A stretch of DNA of 64,000 nucleotides from SHZI01 sp041396045 (GTDB taxonomy: Bacteria > Pseudomonadota > Gammaproteobacteria > Steroidobacterales > GCA-2729495), in assembly GCA_041396045.1 (NCBI GenBank), contig JAWKZI010000001.1, forward strand, positions 62,001 through 126,000, read 5' to 3'. Below the pieces are notes generated by a model. That model was not told where the DNA came from and ran no database searches. It saw nothing but the letters and a program-made list of their open reading frames with translations. Numbering within the stretch: the first letter of the stretch is position 1; every line of letters begins with the position of its first letter. This document shows, piece by piece, positions 17,487-25,478 of the stretch. A program made the position numbers and the translations under genes.

Positions 17487-17649
17487 GGCGGAGGAGTCTC
17501 AGACGATGTGAGCGTGCTGGGCAGGGAGAATCGGCGGACCTGGCGAAGTCTCCCTGTCGGAATGAGAACCTACTGGTGGTGGCCGGCCAGGGTATGAGCA
17601 ATCACCGGCCGGGATCTCGGTCATGATGCGGCGCATCATCCATGCAATC

Positions 17650-17684
17650 CTAACTTTTGCGTGTTTGAAACACGGGAAAGTTAG
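17650..17684. promoter_or_regulatory. 35-bp nested palindrome between the HTH gene and the HicA-like gene
   Basis: The sequence has outer arms CTAACTTT / AAAGTTAG and an inner perfect dyad CGTGTTTGAAACACG, separated by two unpaired bases on each side. It is AT-rich against its surroundings. It lies downstream of the TIGR04255-HicB-like-HicA-like operon and upstream of the HTH-repA pair. It could be an operator for the HTH gene or a transcription terminator, though it has no T-tract. Confidence 0.5.
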
Positions 17685-17746
17685 AAATGCGGATCAGCTG
17701 AACCACATCCGCTACTTGGCTTAAGTCGGACGGATTTGCGCTCGCT

Positions 17747-18040
17747 TCACGTCGGAAGTACGCCAGTCTCCCGGAGAATATTGACGTAGCCATCCGCCGA
17801 AAGCGGACAATTCACCAAGTCGCGAACTTGGGCAGCTTTGGTCAGCCTTAGCTGACGCTTGATTCGGTCAACCAGCTCATCACCGATGACTTCGCTCCCG
17901 GCTCCGTGGGAGCAGTGGGTGGTCGCCCCCGTACGCTTACCGTCCACCTCGTGATGCAGATAGATATGGTGACTGTCCTTCACCTCAACAAAGCCCTTCT
18001 TCTTGAGGCTCTTGCGCATTTCTCTCTGCGTAAACGGCAT
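17747..18040 (-). CDS. HicA-like (YcfA family) putative toxin
   Basis: 97 residues. The N-terminus has the HicA layout: a helix (FTQREMRKSLKKKGF) followed by a strand bearing the conserved His in DSHHIYLHHE, then a Lys/Arg-rich strand and a closing helix (DELVDRIKRQLRL). HicA proteins are double-stranded-RNA-binding-fold mRNA interferases. About 35 residues follow the usual end of the domain. It is last in an operon with an upstream HicB-like gene, 21 bases away. The pairing suggests toxin-antitoxin, but gene order (antitoxin first) and the third partner are not the classical hicAB. Confidence 0.65.
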   Translation of the reverse strand: MPFTQREMRKSLKKKGFVEVKDSHHIYLHHEVDGKRTGATTHCSHGAGSEVIGDELVDRIKRQLRLTKAAQVRDLVNCPLSADGYVNILRETGVLPT

Positions 18041-18061
18041 ACGCGGTGTGAACGACGAGTC

Positions 18062-18436
18062 CTAGGACAACTGGAAGTGACGGCAGTAGAGCTCGCGCAA
18101 CTCGGCTCCTAAACCAACAACTTGGTCTTCCGAGAGACCAGAGTACTCTCGATAGTAGTGATGCACCTGCTGATGGAAGATCTCCACGGCCTTCCTTAGT
18201 GATGGGCCGTCGCAGTAGATGTTCAGCCTCTCGCAGTCAACAAGATAGAGGCCGTTCTGTTCACGAATCATTACCCGAACTGGGGTATCGCAGACCAGAC
18301 GAGCATCCCCGGCGATGAACTTCCACATGGGGACAGCATTGGCGCTCTGGACACGCGGAGGATCGGGTGCGTGTACCGGCCGATCGAAACTTTGTGACTC
18401 CCAGCCTGCGATTCCTCGAACTGCTAGCGCGTTCAC
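18062..18436 (-). CDS. Hypothetical protein, HicB-like antitoxin candidate
   Basis: 124 residues from a GTG that overlaps the stop of the preceding gene (GTGA), so translation is coupled. Residues about 50-95 (PVRVMIREQNGLYLVDCERL and a following helix KAVEIFHQQVHHYY) resemble the partial RNase-H fold of HicB antitoxins. There is no C-terminal DNA-binding domain. No family is recognised with certainty. Neighbours are a TIGR04255 protein upstream and a HicA-like protein downstream; an antitoxin role is inferred from that. Confidence 0.45.
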   Translation of the reverse strand: MNALAVRGIAGWESQSFDRPVHAPDPPRVQSANAVPMWKFIAGDARLVCDTPVRVMIREQNGLYLVDCERLNIYCDGPSLRKAVEIFHQQVHHYYREYSGLSEDQVVGLGAELRELYCRHFQLS

Positions 18437-19173
18437 AGCGTTTTTCCCCTCAGATATTCTCGGTAGTCGTCTGTAATGACGTCTTCAAAGAATCGTCGAT
18501 TGTGGCTCCTGGCTGCCGAGACCCACTTCACGGCCTCTGCAAAGCGGAGTTTTTCTTTTTCGCATCCGTAGTCAATGTCGAGAAGTAGCGCTTCCTGTTG
18601 GCCTTCGCCCTCGCGACCAATCACCGCCAGTCTTACGATGACCGTGGCACTCCCAATGTCCCTAGAAGCCCGAACGTCAAACGTTCGAGCAGATTCCAGC
18701 ATGTCCCCGTTCAATTCTGCGCTCGCCCGAAGAAACTGCTTTACGGGAACTACCCCGTTCTCCCGCGAGAATGGGATTACATTGATGTAACGCCACCCGA
18801 TCCGGGTGACCGTATCGATGTCCCGGAAGCAACTGTGAAATGCTTTAGAGAGCCGAGTGAACTCGGCAATGAAAAATTTGTGCCGGAGTATTTTGGTCTC
18901 CGTAAGCGCAAAGCTATTCAGAGCCACCGAGACAGTTCGACCGCTCTCTGGATTCTGAAAGCGGTAGGGCTGAAGAGCCACCGGCTTGCCCACCTCGGCT
19001 GCTGGAACCAAGAAGTTTGGGTAGCGCGTACGAATCTTTTTCCAAAAGGTATCCCGCCTGCATTCAACCGCAGGATTGCCGGGAAACGTGATCTCACAGG
19101 TAACATTCACTAGCGGCGAATTGGGGTAGATCTCGTTGTCATCCCCGCGGACCCGCTTTGAGCGTCGCACCAT
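18433..19173 (-). CDS. TIGR04255 family protein
   Basis: 246 residues starting with a basic segment and then the family's characteristic opening (YPNSPLVNVTCEITF). Later come WRYINVIPF, and a C-terminal helix ending SHNRRFFEDVITDDYREYL, which matches the family's 'FE..IT......' ending. TIGR04255 proteins are sporadically distributed and of unknown function, often in accessory DNA. It is first in a three-gene operon with the HicB-like and HicA-like genes. Less GC-rich codon use than the surrounding metal genes suggests separate acquisition. Confidence 0.75.
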   Translation of the reverse strand: MVRRSKRVRGDDNEIYPNSPLVNVTCEITFPGNPAVECRRDTFWKKIRTRYPNFLVPAAEVGKPVALQPYRFQNPESGRTVSVALNSFALTETKILRHKFFIAEFTRLSKAFHSCFRDIDTVTRIGWRYINVIPFSRENGVVPVKQFLRASAELNGDMLESARTFDVRASRDIGSATVIVRLAVIGREGEGQQEALLLDIDYGCEKEKLRFAEAVKWVSAARSHNRRFFEDVITDDYREYLRGKTL

Positions 19174-19351
19174 CCGGGCAGTATAGATTCATGGACGACC
19201 GATCCTCTAGCCATTTGACGAAATGGTGGCGGCCGCCTGTCGGCTAACCCCAGGTAGCCCGCGGCGAGCGGCATCTAGAATAACTGGCTTCCTGCTGCGA
19301 GGCGGTTCGACCCAAGTGGCTGGGAGCGGGAAGGTCGAAGGAGGATCTGAC

Positions 19352-19957
19352 TTGCCGACACCCCCAAGGCCACAGCCTGTGGCACTGCGCATCGAACTGC
19401 TGAACGTGGTTCCGCTGGTCTGGCGGCGCGTGCTGGTCTCCAATCAGTGGACGCTCGCGAGCCTGCATCGCTACCTGCAGTGGGTCCTGGGGTGGACGGA
19501 TACCCACGCCCATGAATTCGAGGTTGGAGCGAGCCTGGTGGCGCCGGATTGGTGGATCCACGAGAGCCGCCTGGATGCGGATGCCAGCCGCTATCGCGAC
19601 GAGCGACGCGTCTCGGTCGCTGCCGTCGTGTCAGAGCTGGGTGTCCGCGGCGAGTTCGAATATCGCTATGACATGGGTGACGGCTGGGAGCATCGGATCG
19701 TGATTGAGCCTCCGCAGTCGTCCTGGGCCAACAGGGACCAACCATTGCCGGTGTGCATCGCAGGCGAGAACGCCTGCCCGCCGGACGACGTGGGCGGTCC
19801 CCACGGCTACACGCTGTTCCTTGAAAGTCTCGGCGATCCAACCCACGAGCAGCACGAGGAGATGGTGCGGTGGATCGGCGGAGTGTTCGACCCGAAGGGC
19901 TTCGATCTGAATCGTCTCAATCGTGAGTACAAGGGCTCCAGGCAGCGGCGCCGCTGA
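19352..19957 (+). CDS. Plasmid pRiA4b ORF-3-like protein
   Basis: About 201 residues from a TTG at 19352; AAGGAGGA lies a few bases upstream and supports this start over in-frame codons further 5'. The protein shows the family's beta strands: LRIELLNVVPLVWRRVLV, then HRYLQWVLGWTDTHAHEFEV, YRYDMGDGWEHRIVIE and a C-terminal GGPHGYTLFLE. The family is found on plasmids and other mobile DNA; its role is unknown. It is the last gene before the right attachment site, transcribed toward the tRNA. Confidence 0.85.
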   Translation: MPTPPRPQPVALRIELLNVVPLVWRRVLVSNQWTLASLHRYLQWVLGWTDTHAHEFEVGASLVAPDWWIHESRLDADASRYRDERRVSVAAVVSELGVRGEFEYRYDMGDGWEHRIVIEPPQSSWANRDQPLPVCIAGENACPPDDVGGPHGYTLFLESLGDPTHEQHEEMVRWIGGVFDPKGFDLNRLNREYKGSRQRRR

Positions 19958-19987
19958 ACACCAACAGGTGGTGACAACTGCATTTCG

Positions 19988-20017
19988 AGTGCAGCTGCAC
20001 TTACGGTGCACTTACGG
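19988..20017. repeat. Right-end TGCACTTA repeats, candidate integrase arm sites
   Basis: A 14-bp palindrome AGTGCAGCTGCACT (19988-20001) overlaps a tandem pair of TGCACTTACGG (19996-20006 and 20007-20017). The same TGCACTTA unit forms the palindrome at 1211-1226 beside the integrase. Being just inside both element ends, these are good candidates for integrase arm-type or excisionase sites. Confidence 0.55.
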
Positions 20018-20060
20018 AGAATTCGGGGAGCAGAGCGCTCGGCGTAAGTAATTGATTAGA

Positions 20061-20137
20061 TGGCGCGCCCGAGAGGATTCGAACCTCTGACCCCTGCCTT
20101 CGGAGGGCAGTACTCTATCCAGCTGAGCTACGGGCGC
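20061..20137 (-). tRNA. tRNA-Arg (anticodon CCG)
   Basis: A complete cloverleaf on the minus strand. The acceptor arms GCGCCCG and CGGGCGC, D-arm GCTC/GAGT, anticodon stem CTGCC/GGCAG with loop CTCCGAA (anticodon CCG), T-arm AGAGG-TTCGAAT-CCTCT, discriminator G and encoded CCA are all visible. It reads the Arg codon CGG. Its 3' half forms the right attachment site of the element, and because crossover is in the anticodon region the present T-arm probably came from the element. Confidence 0.97.
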
Positions 20138-20275
20138 GTAGAGGGTCGGGGATCATACCGCCGCCTGCCTTGCAGCGTCAACCAGCTCATCCACTTGGGG
20201 CGTCGCCACGCCTGCCGGGTGCTGCCGGCCGGTAACCCGTTGCCCGGCAGCTTGCCAGTCTGCCTCCCGGCCGCC

Positions 20276-20992
20276 ATGCTTTTCCACATGGCCGGGCTCG
20301 CACTCCCACAGGATCTTTTTCTGGACATCTTCAAGGATGCGCCGGTTCGCGAGCTGGAGCCCGGGGAAGTGATCGTCAGCGCCGGGGAACCAGCCACCCA
20401 GGTATTCAACATCCTGTCGGGCGTTCTGCGGGTGACGCGCACCGGCACGGATGGCCGGCGTCAGGTGCTGGCCTTCCTGTTCCGCGACAATTTTGTAGGA
20501 CTCACGGCCACCGACCGCTACTACTTCAGCGTGGAGGCAGTGACCGCGGCGCGCGTGGCCTGCTGCCCCCGGCGGCAGCTTGATGAGCGGCTGGCCGGGG
20601 ATCCGGTTGCCCAGCGGGCATTTCTCAACATGATGTTTCGTGTTGTGGAAGACATCCTGGATGTGGTCTACAGCCTGGGACAACGCACGGCGATCGAGCG
20701 GCTGGCCGTATTTCTGCTCTATCTGCGGCACTGGCGACGCCTGACGGACAACGTGGCCGACGACTCGCTCCCGATACTGCAGGAAATTCACGTGCCGATG
20801 AGCCGTGAGGATATTGCCGACTTTCTGGGCCTCAAGAAGGAGACGGTAAGCCGCAGTTTTCGCGAGATCGAAGAGCGCGCCCTGATCCGGCGCCTGGACA
20901 GCCACCGGATCAGCGTGACGAACCTGACCGCCCTGCGCGAGTTGGCCGGCGTTTGGGATTTCGCATCGCCGCGCCGGGTGGCGCCCCTCTGA
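20276..20992 (+). CDS. Crp/Fnr family transcriptional regulator
   Basis: About 238 residues with an N-terminal cyclic-nucleotide-binding-like beta barrel (ELEPGEVIVSAGEPATQVFN) and a C-terminal winged helix (MSREDIADFLGLKKETVSRS). The four N-terminal Cys needed for an Fnr Fe-S cluster are absent, so it is not a direct oxygen sensor of the Fnr type; it resembles FixK/Dnr-like regulators. I choose the ATG at 20276; an in-frame ATG at 20288 is possible. Reading the frame further upstream runs into the tRNA gene and is not real. It is the first chromosomal gene beyond the element. Confidence 0.88.
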   Translation: MLFHMAGLALPQDLFLDIFKDAPVRELEPGEVIVSAGEPATQVFNILSGVLRVTRTGTDGRRQVLAFLFRDNFVGLTATDRYYFSVEAVTAARVACCPRRQLDERLAGDPVAQRAFLNMMFRVVEDILDVVYSLGQRTAIERLAVFLLYLRHWRRLTDNVADDSLPILQEIHVPMSREDIADFLGLKKETVSRSFREIEERALIRRLDSHRISVTNLTALRELAGVWDFASPRRVAPL

Positions 20993-21134
20993 TTTCTGTC
21001 TGACCGGCGATTATCGGGCTACAACAAACCACAGATTCGCGAGCACGTGGCCAACGCGCCGGTTTTCCGTAGCCGCCGCGTCACTTATACTGCGACCCGC
21101 AGGCATTCCCTTAAATCTACGAATCGAGCATACC

Positions 21135-21653
21135 GTGAGCAATTCCGACCACACCGACGACCAGCAATTCTTCAACATGTTTATGGTGGTCATCGGCGCA
21201 TTGATTGCCACCGCATTGGGCCTGGCCTTCCTGGCACGCTCGGTTGGCGCCGATACCCAGGTTGCCTGGGTCAAGGAAGATCCTGACTACATCACCGAAG
21301 TGGATGCACGCGTTAAACCCGTCGGCCAGGTTCATCTGCCAGGCGATGTCGCCGCAACGGGCGCCGTTGCAACGGCAGCAGTCGCTGCGCCACCCGCAGC
21401 AAAGCTTACCGGTGAGCAGGTTTACAACTCGGCCTGCTTCGCCTGCCATGGTGCCGGTGTAGGTGGAGCACCGAAGTTCGGTGATGCCGCTTCCTGGGCG
21501 CCACATATAGCCAAGGGTGCCGCCACCTTGCACAAGCATGCCATCGAGGGCTTTCAGGGTCAGCTTGGCTACATGCCACCCAAGGGCGGGCGCGTCGACT
21601 TGTCCGACGAGGAAGTCATGGCCGCTGTCGACTACATGGCTGGATTCAAATAG
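21135..21653 (+). CDS. c5-type cytochrome c, membrane-anchored
   Basis: 172 residues from a GTG. An N-terminal helix (residues about 13-34) acts as a signal-anchor and is followed by an Ala-rich linker. The cytochrome domain has the heme motif CFACH, a conserved Met ligand in YMPPKGG and the closing helix EEVMAAVDYMAGF, as in cytochrome c5 of gammaproteobacteria. It should transfer electrons in the periplasm to a terminal oxidase or denitrification enzyme. Confidence 0.9.
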   Translation: MSNSDHTDDQQFFNMFMVVIGALIATALGLAFLARSVGADTQVAWVKEDPDYITEVDARVKPVGQVHLPGDVAATGAVATAAVAAPPAAKLTGEQVYNSACFACHGAGVGGAPKFGDAASWAPHIAKGAATLHKHAIEGFQGQLGYMPPKGGRVDLSDEEVMAAVDYMAGFK

Positions 21654-21880
21654 CACGATTCCGGCCGGTCCACTTCCGGCAGCGCGGCGCGCGTTAACGT
21701 CAGCACGAGCCCAGCCGCGCCTTACATAAGCAGAATAATTTATCCACCAGATCAACGACACGCATCAAAGTGTGATGGACGTCGTTGACCCTTGCTGTCG
21801 CTGGCTCCGAAACTTGGCGCGTCGCGAATCCTCCCAATCCAGAAGAGAAGCTCTGGCGACACGCTTCCGGCGCATTATCA

Positions 21881-22651
21881 ATGACATTTTCACTCCGACG
21901 ATCCTCCCTGAACCTGCCGCTGCTCGGCTTGCTGTTGCTCGGCGCACAGGTGGCTGCTGCCAGCACCTGGACTTTTGCCAGTGGTGGCACCTACTACGTG
22001 ACCAACGGGTCGTCGTACGGCAATAACGTCACCTTCTATCAGGACAACGAGCAGCTGCACACCTACGCCTGGTCAGATACCGGCAATGCGGTGCCCGGCG
22101 CTTTCGAGCCCTCCTACATCCGCCGCTACTCGACGGGAATAGGTGTCTGTAACCCGGCCGAAGGCGACATCGTTGCCACCTGTATCGGCGGCAGCCAGGA
22201 ACATCAGGTCGACAACATCGGCCAGGAAGATGTGGTTCTGTTTCTGTTTGAATCAGCCCGCGTGATGGAGTCGCTGACCGTGGATCCCTGGGGAACCTGG
22301 GGTCGTGACGTGAGTTTCTGGGTAGGCAATGTATCGTCTGGCATCAACCTGAGCGGTTCGACCTTCAACACCCTCGGTGCCCTGGGCTTTGGCCCGCAAC
22401 ACGATTCACTCAACAGTGTCGGCAGCGATCCGCTGACGCTCAGCCTCGGCGGCCTCTCGGGCAATGCCTTGCTCGTCAGTGCCCTGCACCCGGCCAACAA
22501 CAACGCAGACCGGTTCAAGATTCGCTCGCTGACAACGTCGGTTATCCCGCTGCCGGCCACGATCTGGCTCTTTGTCTCCGGACTGGGCTTTCTGGGCCTG
22601 ATGAAACGGCGCCGACAGGTTCACCAATCTGGCGCCCGGCTCGCAGGCTGA
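21881..22651 (+). CDS. PEP-CTERM (VPLPA-type) exported protein
   Basis: About 256 residues from ATG 21881. A signal peptide (LPLLGLLLLGAQVAAA) is followed by a beta-rich secreted domain with two Cys and no recognised fold. The C-terminus has the tripartite sorting signal: a Pro-containing motif (IPLPATIW), a hydrophobic helix (LFVSGLGFLGLM) and a basic tail (KRRRQ). Proteins of this type are processed by an exosortase and often linked to exopolysaccharide. No exosortase gene is in the window. Its 3' end overlaps the end of the convergent comM frame by about 110 bases. Confidence 0.8.
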   Translation: MTFSLRRSSLNLPLLGLLLLGAQVAAASTWTFASGGTYYVTNGSSYGNNVTFYQDNEQLHTYAWSDTGNAVPGAFEPSYIRRYSTGIGVCNPAEGDIVATCIGGSQEHQVDNIGQEDVVLFLFESARVMESLTVDPWGTWGRDVSFWVGNVSSGINLSGSTFNTLGALGFGPQHDSLNSVGSDPLTLSLGGLSGNALLVSALHPANNNADRFKIRSLTTSVIPLPATIWLFVSGLGFLGLMKRRRQVHQSGARLAG

Positions 22652-24176
22652 TCGCTTCTGCGAGCTGCGCCATTCCGATTTCTTCAAGACCAGCCAGATC
22701 GGCCAGAGTCCGGGCCACGCGACGGATGCTGTCCTGGGCGCGAGCCGACAGTACAAAACGCACACTGGCTGATTCCAGCAAGGCAATGCCGCGCGGCGTG
22801 AGCGCGCAATGTACGCGCAGCTCGCGGGCATCAAGCCGGCCGTTGCAGACCCCCTGCCGATCCTGCTGACGAGCCACTGCCAGCAACACCCGCGCGCGAA
22901 CCGTCGCCGAGGTTTCTGCTGGTGGGCTTGCGGCCGTGCCACCAGCAGCTTCACGCAAGCCACCGCGGCTCATGCTGACGATGAGATCGATCCGGTCGAG
23001 CAAGGGACCCGATACCTTGAGCTGATACCTGCGCACCTGTTCCGGCGTGCAGCGACAAGCCTGCTCCCGATCGCCGGCAAAGCCGCAGGGACAAGGATTC
23101 ATGGCGGCTACAAACTGAAACCCGGCCGGGTATTCGACTGTGCGCAGCACGCGCGAAATCGTGATGTGGCCAGTAGCCAGCGGTTCCCGCAATGCTTCCA
23201 GTACCGACCGCGAGAACTCCGGCAACACGACTAGAAATAACACACACTGGTGCGCCAGCGAGATTACGACAGGCCGCGGGATACTTCACCCACCCACGAT
23301 GGCTGTGGCCGATGCCGTGTGGTGCGGAGCGCGAAACGGCCGGCGACGAAATTCCAGCACGGTCCCCACGAGCGACTGAATCGCCGCCGACTCCAGTGCC
23401 TCGGGTTCGCTCAAGTCAGGCAGCAAGTCACGCAGCCGCCTGGCCAGCATGGTCTTGCCAGTACCGGGTGGCCCGACCAGCAGCAGATGATGGCCACCAG
23501 CCGCGGCCACCTCCAGCGCGCGTCGTGCTGCCACCTGGCCGCGCACATCCGCCAGATCCTCTGCCGGGCTGTCGTTGGACGAGACAGCCGGACCGGCACC
23601 TTCGGGCTCCAGCTCTGCGGCACTCGGCAACAATGCACTACCGTTCAGAAACTGGACCACAGCCGACAACTCGCTGGCCAGCCGGATCTGGTCGCCACCC
23701 AAAAGACGGGCTTCCGTTGCACCGGCCATCGGCACGATGGCGATGCGTCCGGCCTGGCGTGCCTTGATCAGCGCCGGCAGCACCCCGGGCACGCGACGCA
23801 GCGCACCCGAGAAGGCGAGTTCGCCGAGGAACTCCATGCCGGCCATGCCGGCCGGGTGCTGCTGACCTGATCGACGCTTGTCTGACCGGATCTGGCCAGA
23901 GGCCACAAGAATGGCCACGGCAATGGCGAGATCGAAACCGCTACCCGCCTTGGGCAGATCGGCAGGCGCCAGATTGACGGTGATTCGTCCGTCGGGAAAT
24001 TCCAGACCGGAAGATTGAATGGCGGCCCGCACGCGATCGCGGCTTTCCCGGACCGCGGTCTCGATCAGCCCGATGACCGTGAACTGCGGAAGCCCCCCGG
24101 CAACATGGGCCTCAACGACAACTTCTGGTGCCGCCAGACCGAGCTGCGCACGGGTCAGAGTAGTCGCAAGGCGCAT
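22542..24176 (-). pseudogene. comM: YifB/ComM family AAA+ protein with internal stop and altered Walker B
   Basis: Family: Mg-chelatase-like AAA+ protein ComM, a hexameric helicase that aids branch migration in natural transformation. The N-terminal domain, Walker A (LLLVGPPGTGKTMLARRL) and the C-terminal YifB domain (MNPCPCG, SGPLLDRIDL) are all present in a single frame. Reading is interrupted by an in-frame TGA at 23286-23288 where the family has Gly. Shortly after it the expected PGEISLAH reads PVVISLAH, and Walker B LFLDELPEF reads LFLVVLPEF. The product should be non-functional as sequenced. See the finding on the clustered changes. Confidence 0.85.
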
Positions 24177-24248
24177 GACACAGTACCTGTGATTCGTGGT
24201 GCGCTGGCGGTGTGTTCTGCCGCCGTGCCTGCTACGACCATGCGGCGG

Positions 24249-24506
24249 TTACTGGTCGGCGGCTGTCCCCAGCTTCTCTTCCATGGCGCGCAGTTGCGCC
24301 TCGACCTTGCCGAGCTTGTCACGGGTGCGCTCCAGCACCCGCCGCTGGACGTCGAACTCCTCACGAGTCACCAGCTCCAGTTTCTCGAAGGTATTGCCCA
24401 GCAGAACCTCGAAGTTGCGTTCCAGGTCGGCCTGCATGGCGCGCACGCTGCCGGGCACATTGGCCGCCAGCTTGCGCGCCAGATCTTCAATAAATTTTGC
24501 GTCCAT
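24249..24506 (-). CDS. ubiK: Ubiquinone biosynthesis accessory factor UbiK (YqiC)
   Basis: 85 residues from ATG 24506. It is largely helical with a C-terminal coiled coil (RRVLERTRDKLGKVEAQLRA), and the opening MDAKFIEDLARKLAANVPG matches UbiK. UbiK works with UbiJ in the cytosolic Ubi complex for ubiquinone synthesis; ubiJ is at 44039. It lies 72 bases upstream of comM on the same strand, the usual gammaproteobacterial neighbourhood. Confidence 0.9.
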   Translation of the reverse strand: MDAKFIEDLARKLAANVPGSVRAMQADLERNFEVLLGNTFEKLELVTREEFDVQRRVLERTRDKLGKVEAQLRAMEEKLGTAADQ

Positions 24507-24646
24507 CTCTGTACTCCAGGCAGTGCCGTACATCCGGCACCAGTTCGAATCAATCGGGCTACGCCATTGCCCCGCCGTGGTGCAGTGGCTGGTCGATGCA
24601 GTACGTGCTGACCGCCAGGATCCTGCAATTGCACGCTTCATGTGTA

Positions 24647-24662
24647 TGGCACGAATTGTGCT
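24647..24662 (+). promoter_or_regulatory. Sigma-54 promoter of the porin-glnK-amtB operon
   Basis: TGGCACG at 24647-24653 and GTGCT at 24658-24662 give a -24 GG and a -12 GC with exactly the spacing required by RpoN. It lies about 90 bases upstream of the porin start and on its strand. The operon (porin, PII, ammonium transporter) is a classical nitrogen-limitation target. Single GCACCA and TGGTGC half-sites at about 24535 and 24578 might belong to NtrC binding but are not a full dyad. Confidence 0.75.
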
Positions 24663-24753
24663 TACAGGGAGCTGGCGACAACGGATTGATCGTGACAGTC
24701 CGCCTCACGGCACACAAGCAGGAGTCGGGCGTGTTTTTGTGGAGAAAGACGAA

Positions 24754-25467
24754 TTGACCACCTTGAAAGCAGCCCTGATCGTCATCGTCAGCGGCGGCAT
24801 GGTATCCGGCAACGCGTTGGCGGACCGTGAGACCACGGTGACTACCAGCGTCGGCTACATGTCCGAGTACATCTTCCGGGGCGTTCCCCAGGACGACTCA
24901 TCGGTAAACGCCGCCCTCGATTTCAAGTCAGGCGGGTTTTATCTGGGCACCTGGGGTGCGGACGTCGGCCAGGGTGTGGAAGTGGACCTCTACGCCGGCT
25001 ACAACGGTTCCATCGGCAACTTGAGCTACGGCCTCGGCACCACCGGCTACTTCTACACGGATGATTTCGACGACACCTACCGGGAAGTCAATCTGAGCCT
25101 GGGCTACGGCATCTTCAGTGTCTCCGGCGCGCTCGGCAGGTACGACAACTTCGCAGGCACTACAGACGGCAGCCCGGGCGCCACGCCGAACAGAAAGCTG
25201 GACTACAGCTTCGTGGCGCCACGCATTGACTACAAGGGCTTCTACGGCCTGGTCGGCATTTTCGGCAACGATTTCGATGGCGAGTACTACGAGGCCGGCT
25301 ACGGGGCCACGCTGGAAGCGCTCGGCGTCGACTGGAAGATCAGCTATATCCACAGCACTGACACACTCCTCGGCGACACGGACGGTGACGGCAGACCGGA
25401 CGATGACAACACGCTGACCTTTAGCGTCAGCAAGTCCTTTGCGCTGACCAGGTCGCCGACCAGATAA
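24754..25467 (+). CDS. TorF-family putative porin (TIGR02001)
   Basis: About 237 residues from TTG 24754, with GGAGAAAG upstream; GTG 24739 is an alternative. A signal peptide (cleavage after NALA) leads into beta strands typical of TIGR02001 (TTSVGYMSEYIFRGVPQ, then LSYGLGTTGYFY). It ends in an aromatic-poor strand (LTFSVSKSFAL). The family is named for putative outer-membrane porins. It is cotranscribed with glnK (11 bases) and amtB, behind a sigma-54 promoter, so it may admit nitrogenous solutes during N limitation. Confidence 0.85.
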   Translation: MTTLKAALIVIVSGGMVSGNALADRETTVTTSVGYMSEYIFRGVPQDDSSVNAALDFKSGGFYLGTWGADVGQGVEVDLYAGYNGSIGNLSYGLGTTGYFYTDDFDDTYREVNLSLGYGIFSVSGALGRYDNFAGTTDGSPGATPNRKLDYSFVAPRIDYKGFYGLVGIFGNDFDGEYYEAGYGATLEALGVDWKISYIHSTDTLLGDTDGDGRPDDDNTLTFSVSKSFALTRSPTR

Positions 25468-25478
25468 GAGGAGCAGCC

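Larger units (their letters stand above)
1050..20105. mobile_element. Integrative mobilizable element in tRNA-Arg(CCG), metal-resistance cargo
   Basis: The segment is bounded by an 18-bp direct repeat at 1050-1067 and 20088-20105, which is the anticodon-loop part of tRNA-Arg. It contains a tyrosine recombinase at one end, an excisionase-like HTH gene, a DUF3363-type relaxase, a RepA-family initiator with iterons, and metal-resistance cargo. No type IV secretion genes are present, so at most it could be mobilized by a helper. Relaxase and repA are both frameshifted as sequenced. The integrase is at the end away from the intact tRNA. Boundaries are inferred from the repeat; the exact crossover point within it cannot be seen. 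Confidence 0.8.

Noticed and set aside
23286..23288. TGA in comM as a selenocysteine codon
   Set aside because: The family has Gly here, no SECIS-like hairpin follows, and Walker B is altered nearby.
24530..24590. Full NtrC site upstream of the sigma-54 promoter
   Set aside because: Only single half-sites about 40 bases apart; no 17-bp dyad.
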